From IMCC2047 sp041395865 (GTDB lineage Bacteria; Pseudomonadota; Gammaproteobacteria; Pseudomonadales; IMCC2047): a stretch of DNA of 64,000 bases. The position numbers and the translations under genes were made by a program. This document shows positions 34,792 to 44,007 of this stretch, one piece after another. Location: the NCBI GenBank assembly GCA_041395865.1, contig JAWKZQ010000007.1:62001-126000 (forward strand), read 5' to 3'. The first letter of the stretch is position 1; each line of letters opens with the position of its first letter. The notes under the pieces are model-generated. The model searched no databases and was not told the DNA's origin. It worked only from the letters and a program-made list of their open reading frames with translations.

Positions 34792-35103
34792 ATGCAAAAC
34801 CAAAAAATTCGAATTCGACTGAAAGCCTTTGACCATCGCTTGATTGATGCGTCTACACAGGAGATTGTCGATACGGCTAAGCGTACTGGAGCCCAGGTTC
34901 GTGGCCCAATTCCGTTGCCGACTGGAAAAGAGAAATTCACAGTACTGATTTCGCCTCATGTTAATAAAGATGCGCGTGATCAATACGAAATTCGCACGCA
35001 TAAACGCATGCTGGATATCGTCGAGCCAACTGAGAAAACAGTTGATGCGCTGATGAAGCTGGATCTGGCGGCTGGTGTGGATGTGCAAATTAGCCTGGGT
35101 TAA
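34792..35103 (+). CDS. rpsJ: 30S ribosomal protein S10 / NusE
   Basis: S10 is a 30S head protein. As NusE it also joins NusB at boxA in rRNA antitermination and links NusG to the ribosome. The 103-residue length equals E. coli. Conserved segments are QKIRIRLKAFDHRLID, RGPIPLPT and RTHKRMLDI. It is the first gene of the S10 operon, behind a strong promoter. Confidence 0.98.
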   Translation: MQNQKIRIRLKAFDHRLIDASTQEIVDTAKRTGAQVRGPIPLPTGKEKFTVLISPHVNKDARDQYEIRTHKRMLDIVEPTEKTVDALMKLDLAAGVDVQISLG

Positions 35104-35206
35104 TTCCCGAGCGCTATAACTAAATTTTAAAAGCAATCAGTGGAACGTGCTGAGAAGCGCGACCGTAGAGGGTTAAAGTCCCGTACACGCTGGTATCGAG
35201 GTTAAT

Positions 35207-35851
35207 ATGACTATTGGTTTAGTCGGACGTAAAAGCGGTATGACTCGCATCTTCACCGATGAGGGCGCTTCTATACCTGTTACGGTCATCGAGGTTAATC
35301 CTAATCGGGTGGCGCAAATCAAGACAGTAGCTGCTGATGGCTACTCTGCACTTCAGCTTGCCTCCGGCGAGCGCAAAACTTCTCATTTAACAAAACCACT
35401 GATTGGACATTACGCTAAGGCGAATGTTAAAGCTGGCAGCGCGCTGACTGAGTCTCGTGTTGAAGAAGCTGAGCTGGAAGGCGTTAACGTTGGCGACGAG
35501 CTGACTGTTGAGCGCTTCGAAGCGGGTCAGATGGTTGATATTGTTGGTCAATCAAAAGGTAAAGGCTTTGCCGGTGGTGTTAAGCGTTGGAATTTCAAGA
35601 TGCAAGATGCTACTCACGGTAACTCCGTTTCTCACCGTGCGCCTGGTTCTATCGGTCAGTGTCAAACTCCGGGACGAGTGTTCAAGGGTAAGAAGATGGC
35701 TGGTCACTTGGGTGCGGCTCGCGTGACTGTGCAGAATCTTGAGATTGTGCGTGTTGATGCTGAGCGTAACCTGATCCTGGTTAAGGGTGCGGTGCCTGGC
35801 GCTCCGGGTGGCGACGTTCTGGTTCGTCCTTCTGTTAAAGCGCGCGGCTAA
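35207..35851 (+). CDS. rplC: 50S ribosomal protein L3
   Basis: L3 is an early assembly protein whose long loop reaches the peptidyl transferase centre. The 214-residue protein starts TIGLVGRKSGMTRIF and has the tip region THGNSVSHRAPGSIGQ; the Gln in the tip is the residue N5-methylated by PrmB in E. coli. There are 103 bases without a gene between rpsJ and rplC. rplD follows after 13 bases. Confidence 0.97.
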   Translation: MTIGLVGRKSGMTRIFTDEGASIPVTVIEVNPNRVAQIKTVAADGYSALQLASGERKTSHLTKPLIGHYAKANVKAGSALTESRVEEAELEGVNVGDELTVERFEAGQMVDIVGQSKGKGFAGGVKRWNFKMQDATHGNSVSHRAPGSIGQCQTPGRVFKGKKMAGHLGAARVTVQNLEIVRVDAERNLILVKGAVPGAPGGDVLVRPSVKARG

Positions 35852-35864
35852 GAGGAATTAGATA

Positions 35865-36476
35865 ATGAATTTAGCAATCGTGGGTGCAGATAACTCCAAT
35901 ATTGAAGTGTCTGAAGTCACCTTTGGTAGAGAGTATAATGAAGCGCTGGTCCATCAGGTTGTAACTGCATACCTGGCTGGTGCTCGTCAGGGTACTCGTG
36001 CTCAAAAGAGTCGTTCCGAAGTGAGCGGTGGTGGTGCCAAGCCTTGGCGTCAAAAGGGTACGGGTCGTGCCCGTGCTGGTACTTCCAGCAGCCCGATCTG
36101 GCGCAGCGGTGGTGTTGCGTTTGCGGCTAAGCCTCAGAACCACTCTCAAAAAGTTAACAAAAAAATGTATCGCGGTGCGATGCGCTCCATTCTGTCTGAA
36201 CTGGTTCGCCAGGACCGTATGGTAGTGGTTGACAGTCTCGAGCTTGATCAGCCAAAAACCAAGGCGTTCGTTGAGAAAATGAGCGGCTTCGGTGTCAGTG
36301 GCAGCGTGCTGGCTATTTCGGAAGAAGTTAATGAGAACCTGTACCTGGCAGCTCGCAATGTGCCGAATGCAGATGTTCGTGACGTTGCTTCTGCTGATCC
36401 GGTAAGCCTTGTTGGTCATGACAAAGTGGTTATCACAGTGCCTGCGCTGAAGAAGTTTGAGGAGATCTTGGGATGA
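35865..36476 (+). CDS. rplD: 50S ribosomal protein L4
   Basis: L4 lines the polypeptide exit tunnel and in E. coli also represses the S10 operon. The 203-residue protein has the extended tunnel loop (KSRSEVSGGGAKPWRQKGTG, then RARAGTSSSPIWRSGG), with wild-type-looking sequence at the macrolide-related positions. It overlaps rplW by four bases (ATGA). Confidence 0.97.
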   Translation: MNLAIVGADNSNIEVSEVTFGREYNEALVHQVVTAYLAGARQGTRAQKSRSEVSGGGAKPWRQKGTGRARAGTSSSPIWRSGGVAFAAKPQNHSQKVNKKMYRGAMRSILSELVRQDRMVVVDSLELDQPKTKAFVEKMSGFGVSGSVLAISEEVNENLYLAARNVPNADVRDVASADPVSLVGHDKVVITVPALKKFEEILG

Positions 36477-36769
36477 ATCAGGAGCGTATTTACAAAGTAC
36501 TGTTGGGTCCTCTGATTTCTGAGAAGGCGACTTCGGCAGCAGAGCAAAGCAATCAGGTTGTTTTCAAGGTTGCTGAAGATGCAACCAAGCCGGAAATCAA
36601 AGCGGCGGTAGAGAAACTCTTCGACGTTAAAGTTGCCGGTGTGCAAACAGTAAATATCAAGGGCAAGCGTAAGCGTAATCGTTACGGCATGGGTAAGCGC
36701 AACGATGTTCACAAGGCTTACGTGACGCTGCAGGAAGGTCAAGATATTGACTTCGTGAGTGCTGAATAA
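36473..36769 (+). CDS. rplW: 50S ribosomal protein L23
   Basis: L23 sits at the tunnel exit and is the docking site for trigger factor and SRP. The 98-residue protein has the N-terminal LLGPLISEKAT and the RNA-binding loop KGKRKRNRYGMGKRND. The start overlaps the rplD stop by four bases, giving translational coupling. Confidence 0.97.
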   Translation: MNQERIYKVLLGPLISEKATSAAEQSNQVVFKVAEDATKPEIKAAVEKLFDVKVAGVQTVNIKGKRKRNRYGMGKRNDVHKAYVTLQEGQDIDFVSAE

Positions 36770-36780
36770 GGGTTTAAGAC

Positions 36781-37614
36781 ATGGCTATTGTAAAATGTAA
36801 ACCGACCTCTGCCGGACGCCGCCACGTTGTTAAGGTTGTTCATAGTGACCTTCACAAGGGCAAGCCGTACGCGCCTTTGCTGGACAGCAAGTCCAAGAGC
36901 GGTGGTCGCAATAACAGCGGTCGTATTACGACTCGCCATATTGGTGGCGGTCACAAGCAGCACTATCGTGTAATCGATTTTCGTCGTGCTGATAAAGATG
37001 GTGTTCCTGCGAAAGTAGAGCGTCTGGAGTATGATCCAAACCGTTCTGCCAATATTGCGCTGGTGCTGTATGCTGACGGCGAGCGTCGTTACATTATTGC
37101 GCCTAAGGGCATTAAAGCAGGTGATGAGCTGGCTTCCGGTGCCGCAGCGCCTATCAAGAACGGTAATACACTGCAGCTGAAAAACATCCCTGTGGGTACG
37201 GTTGTTCACTGTATTGAGATGAAGCCTGGTAAAGGTGCTCAAATCGCTCGTAGTGCCGGCACCTCTGCACAGGTTGTGGCGCGTGAGGGTAACTACTGCA
37301 CGCTGCGTCTGCGCTCCGGCGAGATGCGTAAGATTCTGGTTGAGTGTCGTGCTACTGTTGGTGAAGTGAGCAACAGCGAGCACAGCCTGCGCCGTTTGGG
37401 TAAGGCTGGTGCTAGCCGCTGGCGCGGTGTTCGCCCAACCGTTCGTGGTGTTGCCATGAACCCTGTTGATCACCCGCATGGTGGTGGTGAGGGTAAAACA
37501 TCCGGTGGTCGTCATCCTGTTTCACCATGGGGTGTTCCTACCAAGGGTTACAAGACACGTACTAACAAGCGTACAGATAAACTGATCGTTCGTAAGCGGT
37601 CTGCACGCAAATAG
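36781..37614 (+). CDS. rplB: 50S ribosomal protein L2
   Basis: L2 is needed for subunit joining and peptidyl transferase activity. The 277-residue protein is a few residues longer than in E. coli. The universally conserved MNPVDHPHGGGEG contains the functionally important His. The N-terminus IVKCKPTSAGRRHVVKVV and the internal NIPVGTVVH are typical. Confidence 0.98.
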   Translation: MAIVKCKPTSAGRRHVVKVVHSDLHKGKPYAPLLDSKSKSGGRNNSGRITTRHIGGGHKQHYRVIDFRRADKDGVPAKVERLEYDPNRSANIALVLYADGERRYIIAPKGIKAGDELASGAAAPIKNGNTLQLKNIPVGTVVHCIEMKPGKGAQIARSAGTSAQVVAREGNYCTLRLRSGEMRKILVECRATVGEVSNSEHSLRRLGKAGASRWRGVRPTVRGVAMNPVDHPHGGGEGKTSGGRHPVSPWGVPTKGYKTRTNKRTDKLIVRKRSARK

Positions 37615-37632
37615 ACTAAGAGGGTAGCGATA

Positions 37633-37911
37633 GTGCCACGTTCATTAAAAAAGGGCCCGTTTATCGATCTTCATCTGCTGAAGAAGACTGAAGAGGCTCA
37701 GGAAAAAAACGATCGACGTCCTATTAAAACATGGTCTCGCCGTTCAACAATCTTTCCAAGCTTTGTTGGTCTGACCATTGCGGTGCATAACGGGCGTCAG
37801 CATGTGCCGGTATTTATTACCGAAGATATGGTTGGTCATAAGCTTGGCGAATTCGCTGTTACCCGCACCTATCGCGGTCATGCGGCAGATAAGAAAGCCA
37901 AGAAGCGCTAA
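37633..37911 (+). CDS. rpsS: 30S ribosomal protein S19
   Basis: S19 is a 30S head protein contacting S13 and bridge B1a. The 92-residue protein starts with GTG (GAGGGTAGCGATA upstream) and reads MPRSLKKGPFIDLHLLKK. Conserved segments are WSRRSTIFPSFVG and MVGHKLGEF. Confidence 0.97.
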   Translation: MPRSLKKGPFIDLHLLKKTEEAQEKNDRRPIKTWSRRSTIFPSFVGLTIAVHNGRQHVPVFITEDMVGHKLGEFAVTRTYRGHAADKKAKKR

Positions 37912-37937
37912 TCGAAAGGTTCATTAAGGGTATTAAG

Positions 37938-38270
37938 ATGGAAACGATGTCCAGATTAAAGGGCGCTCAGATCTCCGCGCAAAAGGTTCGCCTGGTGGCA
38001 GATCAAATCCGTGGCAAGGCTGTGGGTGAGGCGCTAGAGATCCTTCAGTTCAGTAACAAGAAAGGTGCGGCGCTGGTTAAGAAAGTGCTGGATTCTGCAG
38101 TTGCCAATGCTGAACATAATGAAGGCGCTGATATTGATGATTTGAAGGTGTCAACAATTTTTGTTGATGAAGGAATGACTATGAAGCGTGTTAAGCCGCG
38201 TGCCAAAGGCCGTGCTGACCGTATTCTGAAAAGGTCATGTCATATTACTGTTAAAGTAGCTGACAGCTAA
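37938..38270 (+). CDS. rplV: 50S ribosomal protein L22
   Basis: L22 has a beta-hairpin that lines the exit tunnel together with L4. The 110-residue length equals E. coli, and the N-terminal MET start aligns. SAQKVRLVADQIRGK and the hairpin region MKRVKPRAKGRADRI are intact, with no deletion at the macrolide-related tip. Confidence 0.97.
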   Translation: METMSRLKGAQISAQKVRLVADQIRGKAVGEALEILQFSNKKGAALVKKVLDSAVANAEHNEGADIDDLKVSTIFVDEGMTMKRVKPRAKGRADRILKRSCHITVKVADS

Positions 38271-38294
38271 GAAACGTCGGGAGTCTAGATTCAG

Positions 38295-38996
38295 ATGGGT
38301 CAGAAAGTACATCCAACAGGCATACGCTTAGGTATTGTTAAAGATCATAATTCCATTTGGTATGCAAACCGTGGTCAGTATGCCGAAAATCTGCTGAACG
38401 ATCTGCAGGTTCGCGAATACGTTGAGAAAAAACTCAGTCACGCTTCTGTCAGCAAGGTGCTGATCGAGCGTCCTGCGCAAAACGCACGCGTCACTATTTT
38501 TACCGCCCGTCCCGGTATCGTGATCGGTAAAAAAGGTGAAGATGTGGATCGCCTGAGAAAGGACGTTAGCGAGATGATGGGTGTGCCCGTTCAGATCAAC
38601 ATCGAAGAAGTTCGTAAGCCTGATCTGGATGCCAAGCTGATCGCCGATAGCGTTGCGGGCCAGCTGGAGCGTCGTGTGATGTTCCGTCGCGCCATGAAGC
38701 GAGCTGTGCAAAACGCCATGCGTCAAGGCGCTGAAGGTATCAAGATCCAGGTTGGCGGACGTTTGGGTGGCGCTGAAATCGCGCGCTCAGAATGGTACCG
38801 CGAAGGCCGAGTGCCACTGCATACACTGCGTGCTGATATTGATTACGCCACTAGTGAAGCATCTACAACCTACGGCATCATTGGCGTTAAGGTGTGGGTC
38901 TTCAAAGGTGAAATCCTTGGTGGTATTGAACAGGTAAGAGCTGAGCGTAAAGGCGAAAAAAGCAGCCAGGGCGCTAAAGGCCGTAACGCTCGCTAA
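38295..38996 (+). CDS. rpsC: 30S ribosomal protein S3
   Basis: S3 forms the mRNA entry pore with S4 and S5 and has helicase activity there. The 233-residue protein has MGQKVHPTGIRLGI at the start, the KH domain with GIVIGKKGEDVDRLRK, and the C-terminal domain with GRLGGAEIARSEWYREGRVP. Confidence 0.97.
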   Translation: MGQKVHPTGIRLGIVKDHNSIWYANRGQYAENLLNDLQVREYVEKKLSHASVSKVLIERPAQNARVTIFTARPGIVIGKKGEDVDRLRKDVSEMMGVPVQINIEEVRKPDLDAKLIADSVAGQLERRVMFRRAMKRAVQNAMRQGAEGIKIQVGGRLGGAEIARSEWYREGRVPLHTLRADIDYATSEASTTYGIIGVKVWVFKGEILGGIEQVRAERKGEKSSQGAKGRNAR

Positions 38997-39015
38997 GAGG
39001 TAAGGAATTTAATCC

Positions 39016-39428
<413 letters not shown>

Positions 39429-39429
<1 letters not shown>

Positions 39430-39620
39430 TGAAAGCAACAGAATTACGTGAAAAATCCGCTGAGGATTTGAACAAACAATTACTGGAATTGCTGCGTGAG
39501 CAATTTAACCTGCGCATGCAACAATCCACAGGTCAATTGGGCCAGCCTCACCTGTTGAAGGCTGTGCGCAGAGACATCGCGCGAGTGAAGTCTGTGCTAA
39601 CCGAGAAGGCAGGAGCTTAA
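39429..39620 (+). CDS. rpmC: 50S ribosomal protein L29
   Basis: This small two-helix protein near the tunnel exit neighbours L23. The 63-residue protein has the typical LREKSAEDLNKQLLELLREQ and a C-terminal RRDIARVKSVLTEK. It is translationally coupled to rplP. Confidence 0.96.
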
Positions 39621-39621
39621 G

Positions 39622-39885
39622 ATGTCTGAACAAAAGACTGCGCGCACCATCAGTGGCAAAGTTGTCAGCAACAAAATGGACAAGTCCATTGTTGTGCTAG
39701 TAGAGCGTAAAATTAAACACCCTATGTACGGTAAGTTTGTTAAGCGCTCCACCAAGCTGCACGCGCATGATGAAGCGAATGAGTGTCGCATTGGCGATAC
39801 CGTAACGATCAAGCAGACTCGTCCTATTTCCAAGACCAAAACCTGGGCTCTGGAAAGTATCGACGAGCGAGCTGTAGAAATTTAA
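39622..39885 (+). CDS. rpsQ: 30S ribosomal protein S17
   Basis: S17 is a primary 16S-binding OB-fold protein. The 87-residue product has the signature VVLVERKIKHPMYGKFVKRS and DTVTIKQTRPISKTKTW. It is the last gene of the S10 operon, starting one base after the rpmC stop. A hairpin follows. Confidence 0.97.
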   Translation: MSEQKTARTISGKVVSNKMDKSIVVLVERKIKHPMYGKFVKRSTKLHAHDEANECRIGDTVTIKQTRPISKTKTWALESIDERAVEI

Positions 39886-39897
39886 TAAATGAAATTT

Positions 39898-39923
39898 CCA
39901 GCCGCTTTGCAGTGGCTGGTTTG
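39898..39923 (+). terminator. Hairpin at the S10/spc operon boundary
   Basis: The 9-bp stem CCAGCCGCT / AGTGGCTGG (loop TTGC, one G-T pair) is followed by TTTG, in the 61-base gap between rpsQ and rplN. The tail is short, so it is likely a partial terminator that lets most polymerases through. I see no clear promoter for rplN in the rest of the gap. Confidence 0.5.
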
Positions 39924-39946
39924 TAAAGTTAAGGTTGGAGTGACCA

Positions 39947-40315
39947 ATGATTCAAACGGAATCAATGCTGGATGTGGCGGATAACAGCGGTGCTCGCCGT
40001 GTCATGTGCATTAAAGTTCTAGGTGGCTCACATCGCCGTTATGCGCGCGTTGGCGACATCATCAAGGTAACCGTTAAGGAAGCAATTCCACGTGGCCGTG
40101 TGAAGAAAGGCCAGGTGCTGGATGCGGTTGTGGTTCGTACCAAGAAAGGCGTGCGTCGCCCCGACGGTTCAATCATCCGTTTTGATGGCAATGCGGCGGT
40201 GCTGCTCAATGCTCAACATGCACCCTTAGGTACTCGTATTTTTGGGCCGGTTACGCGTGAACTGCGTAGCGAGAAGTTCATGAAGATCATTTCATTAGCA
40301 CCTGAAGTGCTCTGA
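39947..40315 (+). CDS. rplN: 50S ribosomal protein L14
   Basis: L14 lies at the subunit interface and is the binding site of the silencing factor RsfS. The 122-residue protein has MIQTESMLDVADNSGARRV and the signature PRGRVKKGQVLDAVVVRTKK. It is the first gene of the spc operon by convention and follows a TTGGAGTGACCA ribosome-binding site. Confidence 0.98.
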   Translation: MIQTESMLDVADNSGARRVMCIKVLGGSHRRYARVGDIIKVTVKEAIPRGRVKKGQVLDAVVVRTKKGVRRPDGSIIRFDGNAAVLLNAQHAPLGTRIFGPVTRELRSEKFMKIISLAPEVL

Positions 40316-40342
40316 TCATACGGGATTATAGAGAGGCCGAAG

Positions 40343-40660
40343 ATGCGTAAATTAAAACGAGATGATGAAGTGGTTGTAATTGCTGGTCGTGACAAAGGCA
40401 AGCGTGGCAAAATCACCCGCGTGCTGGATAACGACAAGCTGATTATTTCCGGTGTAAACATGGTTAAACGCCACACCAAGCCAAATCCTCAGGCTGGTAT
40501 CGCGGGTGGTATCGTAGAGAAAGAAGCGCCTATTCACGCTTCCAACGTGGCGATTTTCAACTCTGCGACGAACAAGGCAGACCGTGTGGGCATTAAAGTA
40601 CTGGAAGATGGTACGAAAGCCCGAATTTTTAAGTCGAATCAAGAACTGATCGACGCGTAA
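40343..40660 (+). CDS. rplX: 50S ribosomal protein L24
   Basis: L24 starts 50S assembly. The 105-residue protein has an N-terminal KOW motif (DDEVVVIAGRDKGKRGKIT) and NMVKRHTKPNPQAGIAGGI. It is placed between rplN and rplE as usual. Confidence 0.97.
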   Translation: MRKLKRDDEVVVIAGRDKGKRGKITRVLDNDKLIISGVNMVKRHTKPNPQAGIAGGIVEKEAPIHASNVAIFNSATNKADRVGIKVLEDGTKARIFKSNQELIDA

Positions 40661-40678
40661 AGGTAACTGGATAGCAAA

Positions 40679-41218
40679 ATGTCTAGATTAAAAGAGTTAT
40701 ACGCAAAAGAAGTTGCGCCTGAATTGCAAAAGCAATTCGGTTACAAAAGCGCTATGCAAATTCCGCGTGTTACCAAAGTCACCCTCAACATGGGTGTCGG
40801 TGAAGCGCTTGGTGACAAGAAAATACTGGAATCTGCTGTTGCTGATATGGAAAAAATCAGCGGCCAGAAAGCTGTTGTCACACATGCGCGTAAATCCATT
40901 GCGGGCTTCAAGGTGCGTGAAGGTTTTCCGATTGGCTGTAAGGTGACCCTGCGTAATGACCGTATGTGGGAATTCCTGGATCGTTTGATTGATATTTCGA
41001 TCCCTCGTGTGCGCGACTTCCGTGGTCTGAACGGCAAGTCTTTCGACGGTCGTGGCAACTACAGCATGGGCGTTCGTGAGCAGATCATCTTCCCTGAGAT
41101 CGATTACGATAAAGTTGACAAGATTCGTGGCCTGGATATCACCATTACCACCACGGCTAATACCAATGAGGAAGGTCATGCGCTGCTTAAAGCCCTGAAC
41201 TTCCCTTTCAAGCAATAG
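40679..41218 (+). CDS. rplE: 50S ribosomal protein L5
   Basis: L5 binds 5S rRNA and contacts P-site tRNA. The 179-residue length equals E. coli. Typical segments are IPRVTKVTLNMGVGEA, KSIAGFKVREGFPIGCKVTL and RDFRGLNGKSFDGRGNYS. In E. coli the start of this gene is where S8 represses the spc operon; I did not identify that site here with certainty. Confidence 0.97.
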   Translation: MSRLKELYAKEVAPELQKQFGYKSAMQIPRVTKVTLNMGVGEALGDKKILESAVADMEKISGQKAVVTHARKSIAGFKVREGFPIGCKVTLRNDRMWEFLDRLIDISIPRVRDFRGLNGKSFDGRGNYSMGVREQIIFPEIDYDKVDKIRGLDITITTTANTNEEGHALLKALNFPFKQ

Positions 41219-41230
41219 GATCTGAATAGT

Positions 41231-41536
41231 ATGGCTAAGGTCTCCATGGTCCAGCGCGAGAAAAAGCGCGAACGTACTGTAGCAAAGTACGCCGAGAAGC
41301 GTGCTGCTTTGAAAGCGATTATCAAAAACACCGAGCTGAGCGAAGAAGAACGCTGGGAAGCGCAGATGCAACTGCAAAAGCTGCCTCGCAATGCGAACCC
41401 GGTTCGCCTGCGTAACCGTTGTCAATTGACCGGACGTCCACACGGTGTATATCGCAAGTTCCGCCTGGGGCGTAACAAACTGCGTGAAGCGGCAATGCGC
41501 GGTGACATCGCGGGCCTTAAGAAGTCCAGTTGGTAA
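41231..41536 (+). CDS. rpsN: 30S ribosomal protein S14 (zinc-free form)
   Basis: S14 is a 30S head protein. The 101-residue product is the long form without the CxxC zinc motif, with MVQREKKRERTVAKYAEKR and the C-terminal RCQLTGRPHGVYRKFRLGRN. The gene is the usual neighbour of rplE and rpsH. Confidence 0.97.
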   Translation: MAKVSMVQREKKRERTVAKYAEKRAALKAIIKNTELSEEERWEAQMQLQKLPRNANPVRLRNRCQLTGRPHGVYRKFRLGRNKLREAAMRGDIAGLKKSSW

Positions 41537-41568
41537 TTTAAGATTAGAATTTTAGGAGCGCGCTTCAT

Positions 41569-41964
41569 ATGAGCATGCAAGATACTTTAGCGGATATGAT
41601 CACACGTGTCCGTAACGCGCAAATGGCGGCAAAGACCTCCGTTAGCATGCCTTCATCGAAAATGAAGGTTTCGGTTGCTAAGGTGCTGGAGCAAGAGGGC
41701 TTTATCAACGGTTACGCTGTTGGTGGTGAAGAAGCCAAGCCTACGCTGACCATTGAGCTGAGATACTTTGAAGGCAAGCCTGTGATTGAAGAAATTCAGC
41801 GCGCCAGCCGACCAAGTCAGCGTGTGTATAAGGGCAAAGAAGATTTGCCAAAAGTAAGAGGCGGTCTGGGTATTTCCATCGTTTCTACTTCCAAAGGTGT
41901 AATGACTGACAAGGCCGCTCGTGAAGCAGGCGTTGGCGGTGAAATCATTTGTACTGTTTTCTAG
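41569..41964 (+). CDS. rpsH: 30S ribosomal protein S8
   Basis: S8 is a primary 16S-binding protein and, in E. coli, the repressor of the spc operon. The 131-residue protein starts MSMQDTLADMITRVRN, as in E. coli, and has the conserved C-terminal segments KVRGGLGISIVSTSKGVMTD and GVGGEIICTVF. Confidence 0.97.
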   Translation: MSMQDTLADMITRVRNAQMAAKTSVSMPSSKMKVSVAKVLEQEGFINGYAVGGEEAKPTLTIELRYFEGKPVIEEIQRASRPSQRVYKGKEDLPKVRGGLGISIVSTSKGVMTDKAAREAGVGGEIICTVF

Positions 41965-41973
41965 GAAAAGGCT

Positions 41974-42507
41974 ATGTCTAGGGTTGCAAATAATCCGGTT
42001 AACTTGCCGTCCGGCGTAGAAATTACGCAAAGTGGCCAGACGCTTTCTGTAAAAGGCAGCAAAGGTTCATTGAGCTTGGACGTGCATCCAGCCGTAGAAG
42101 TTAAACAAGAAGATGGCGCGCTGGTATTTGCTGCACGTGAAAGCAGTAAAGAGTCCCGTGCCATGTCCGGTACTACCCGTGCATTGGTAAATAACATGGT
42201 CGTGGGTGTGTCCGCTGGATGGGAAAGAAAACTTGAACTGCAGGGCGTTGGTTACCGTGCCAAGGTAAGTGGCAATGTTGTAAACCTGTCCCTGGGATTC
42301 TCGCATCCGGTTGATTATCAGCTGCCTGAGGGTATTACTGCTGAAAGCCCGAGTGCCACTGAAATTATCCTGCGTGGTTCGGATAAACAAAAGATTGGTC
42401 AGGTTGCCGCAGAAATTCGTGCCTTCCGTCCACCAGAGCCTTATAAGGGTAAAGGTGTTCGATATGCTGATGAATATGTGCGTCGCAAAGAAGCCAAGAA
42501 GAAATAG
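41974..42507 (+). CDS. rplF: 50S ribosomal protein L6
   Basis: L6 lies at the base of the L7/L12 stalk near the sarcin-ricin loop. The 177-residue protein has two homologous beta-sheet domains and the signature GVRYADEYVRRKEAKKK at the C-terminus. It starts nine bases after rpsH. Confidence 0.97.
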   Translation: MSRVANNPVNLPSGVEITQSGQTLSVKGSKGSLSLDVHPAVEVKQEDGALVFAARESSKESRAMSGTTRALVNNMVVGVSAGWERKLELQGVGYRAKVSGNVVNLSLGFSHPVDYQLPEGITAESPSATEIILRGSDKQKIGQVAAEIRAFRPPEPYKGKGVRYADEYVRRKEAKKK

Positions 42508-42515
42508 GTAGCAGC

Positions 42516-42866
42516 ATGAGCGAAAAGAAAGTACAGCGTTTACGTCGCAGCCTCAAGGCGCGTCATAAAATTCGTGAGCTGGGTGAGAACCGCCTGACGG
42601 TTAATCGTACACCTCAGCATATTTATGCTCAGATCATTGCCCCTAACGGTGGTCAAGTTCTGGCAAGTGCCTCTACGGTTGAGAAAGACCTGCGTGAAGG
42701 TGCGACTGGCAACATTGAAGCGGCTGCTAAAATCGGCGCACTGATTGCTGAGCGCGCAAAAGCAGCAGGAATCACTCGAGTAGCTTTTGATCGTGCCGGT
42801 TACAAATATCATGGCCGTGTTAAAGCATTGGCTGAAGCGGCCCGCGAAGGCGGCCTGGAATTCTAA
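42516..42866 (+). CDS. rplR: 50S ribosomal protein L18
   Basis: L18 binds 5S rRNA with L5 and L25. The 116-residue product has RLRRSLKARHKIRELGENRL, an Arg-rich N-terminus that binds RNA, and the C-terminal FDRAGYKYHGRVKALAEAAREGG. Confidence 0.97.
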   Translation: MSEKKVQRLRRSLKARHKIRELGENRLTVNRTPQHIYAQIIAPNGGQVLASASTVEKDLREGATGNIEAAAKIGALIAERAKAAGITRVAFDRAGYKYHGRVKALAEAAREGGLEF

Positions 42867-42875
42867 GGGGTTATC

Positions 42876-43376
42876 ATGGCGAATAACGATCAAGCAAACG
42901 GTGACCTGCAGGAAAAGCTGGTTCAGGTAAACCGCGTAGCAAAAGTAGTTAAAGGTGGCCGAATCTTTGGTTTCACTGCCCTGACAGTGGTTGGAGACGG
43001 TAACGGTCGTGTTGGTTTTGGCCGTGGTAAAGCTCGCGAAGTGCCTGTTGCTATTCAAAAAGCAATGGAAGCGGCGCGTCGTAACATGATTACCGTGCAC
43101 CTTGATGGCAATACATTGCAGTACCCTGTAAAGGCTAGCCACAGCGCCTCTAAGGTTTATATGCAACCTGCTTCCGAGGGTACCGGTGTTATCGCGGGTG
43201 GCGCAATGCGTGCGGTTCTGGAACTGGCGGGCGTACAAAACGTACTGGCCAAATGTTACGGTTCCACCACGCCAGTTAACGTGGTACGTGCAACCATCAA
43301 CGGTTTGAAACAGATGAAATCTCCAGAAGAGATTGCTGCCAAACGCGGTAAATCTGTTGATGAGGTTATAGGATAA
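42876..43376 (+). CDS. rpsE: 30S ribosomal protein S5
   Basis: S5 lies at the mRNA entry site and influences accuracy. The 166-residue product has LVQVNRVAKVVKGGRIFGF (the loop altered in spectinomycin resistance looks wild-type) and GDGNGRVGFGRGKAREVP. Confidence 0.97.
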   Translation: MANNDQANGDLQEKLVQVNRVAKVVKGGRIFGFTALTVVGDGNGRVGFGRGKAREVPVAIQKAMEAARRNMITVHLDGNTLQYPVKASHSASKVYMQPASEGTGVIAGGAMRAVLELAGVQNVLAKCYGSTTPVNVVRATINGLKQMKSPEEIAAKRGKSVDEVIG

Positions 43377-43382
43377 GCGGAC

Positions 43383-43571
43383 ATGGCTGAATCTAAACGA
43401 ATCAAAGTTACTCTGACCCGCAGCACTATTGGTCGTCTGCCCAAGCACAAAGAAACTGTGCGTGGACTGGGTCTTCGCCGTATTGGTCACGTTGTAGAAC
43501 TGGAAGATACACCAGCGGTTCGCGGCATGATCAATAAAGTTAACTATATGGTCAGCGTGGTAGGAGAATAA
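43383..43571 (+). CDS. rpmD: 50S ribosomal protein L30
   Basis: A 62-residue protein of the large subunit. The typical sequence is IKVTLTRSTIGRLPKHKETV followed by RGLGLRRIGHVVELEDTPAV. rplO begins one base after its stop. Confidence 0.97.
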   Translation: MAESKRIKVTLTRSTIGRLPKHKETVRGLGLRRIGHVVELEDTPAVRGMINKVNYMVSVVGE

Positions 43572-43572
43572 C

Positions 43573-44007
43573 ATGCGTTTGAATACTTTGAGCCCAGCTG
43601 AGGGTTCCAAGCCTTCTGGAAAACGCGTTGGTCGCGGTATCGGCAGCGGACTGGGTAAAACCTGTGGCCGTGGTCACAAGGGTCAGAAGTCCCGTTCCGG
43701 CGGTAGTGTTAAGCCAGGGTTTGAAGGCGGGCAACAGCCATTACAGCGTCGTTTGCCAAAATTTGGTTTCACGTCGCGTACGGCTCCGTTTGTTGCAGAG
43801 ATTCGCCTTAATGAACTGGCGACTATCGATGCAGACGTGATTGATCTTGCTGCCCTGAAGAGCGCTGACATCATTGGCGAGAAAATAAAATCAGCCAAAG
43901 TTGTTCTGTCTGGCGAGATTAACAAGGCAGTTACACTCAAAGGCATTAAGGCGACCAAAGGCGCAAAAGCTGCTATTGAAGCGGCCGGCGGAAAAGTCGA
44001 GGACTAA
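43573..44007 (+). CDS. rplO: 50S ribosomal protein L15
   Basis: L15 is an early binder of 23S rRNA. The 144-residue product has MRLNTLSPAEGSKPSGKRVG, the glycine-rich GIGSGLGKTCGRGHKGQKSR and FEGGQQPLQRRLPKFGF. Its TAA stop is followed without a gap by the secY start. Confidence 0.97.
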   Translation: MRLNTLSPAEGSKPSGKRVGRGIGSGLGKTCGRGHKGQKSRSGGSVKPGFEGGQQPLQRRLPKFGFTSRTAPFVAEIRLNELATIDADVIDLAALKSADIIGEKIKSAKVVLSGEINKAVTLKGIKATKGAKAAIEAAGGKVED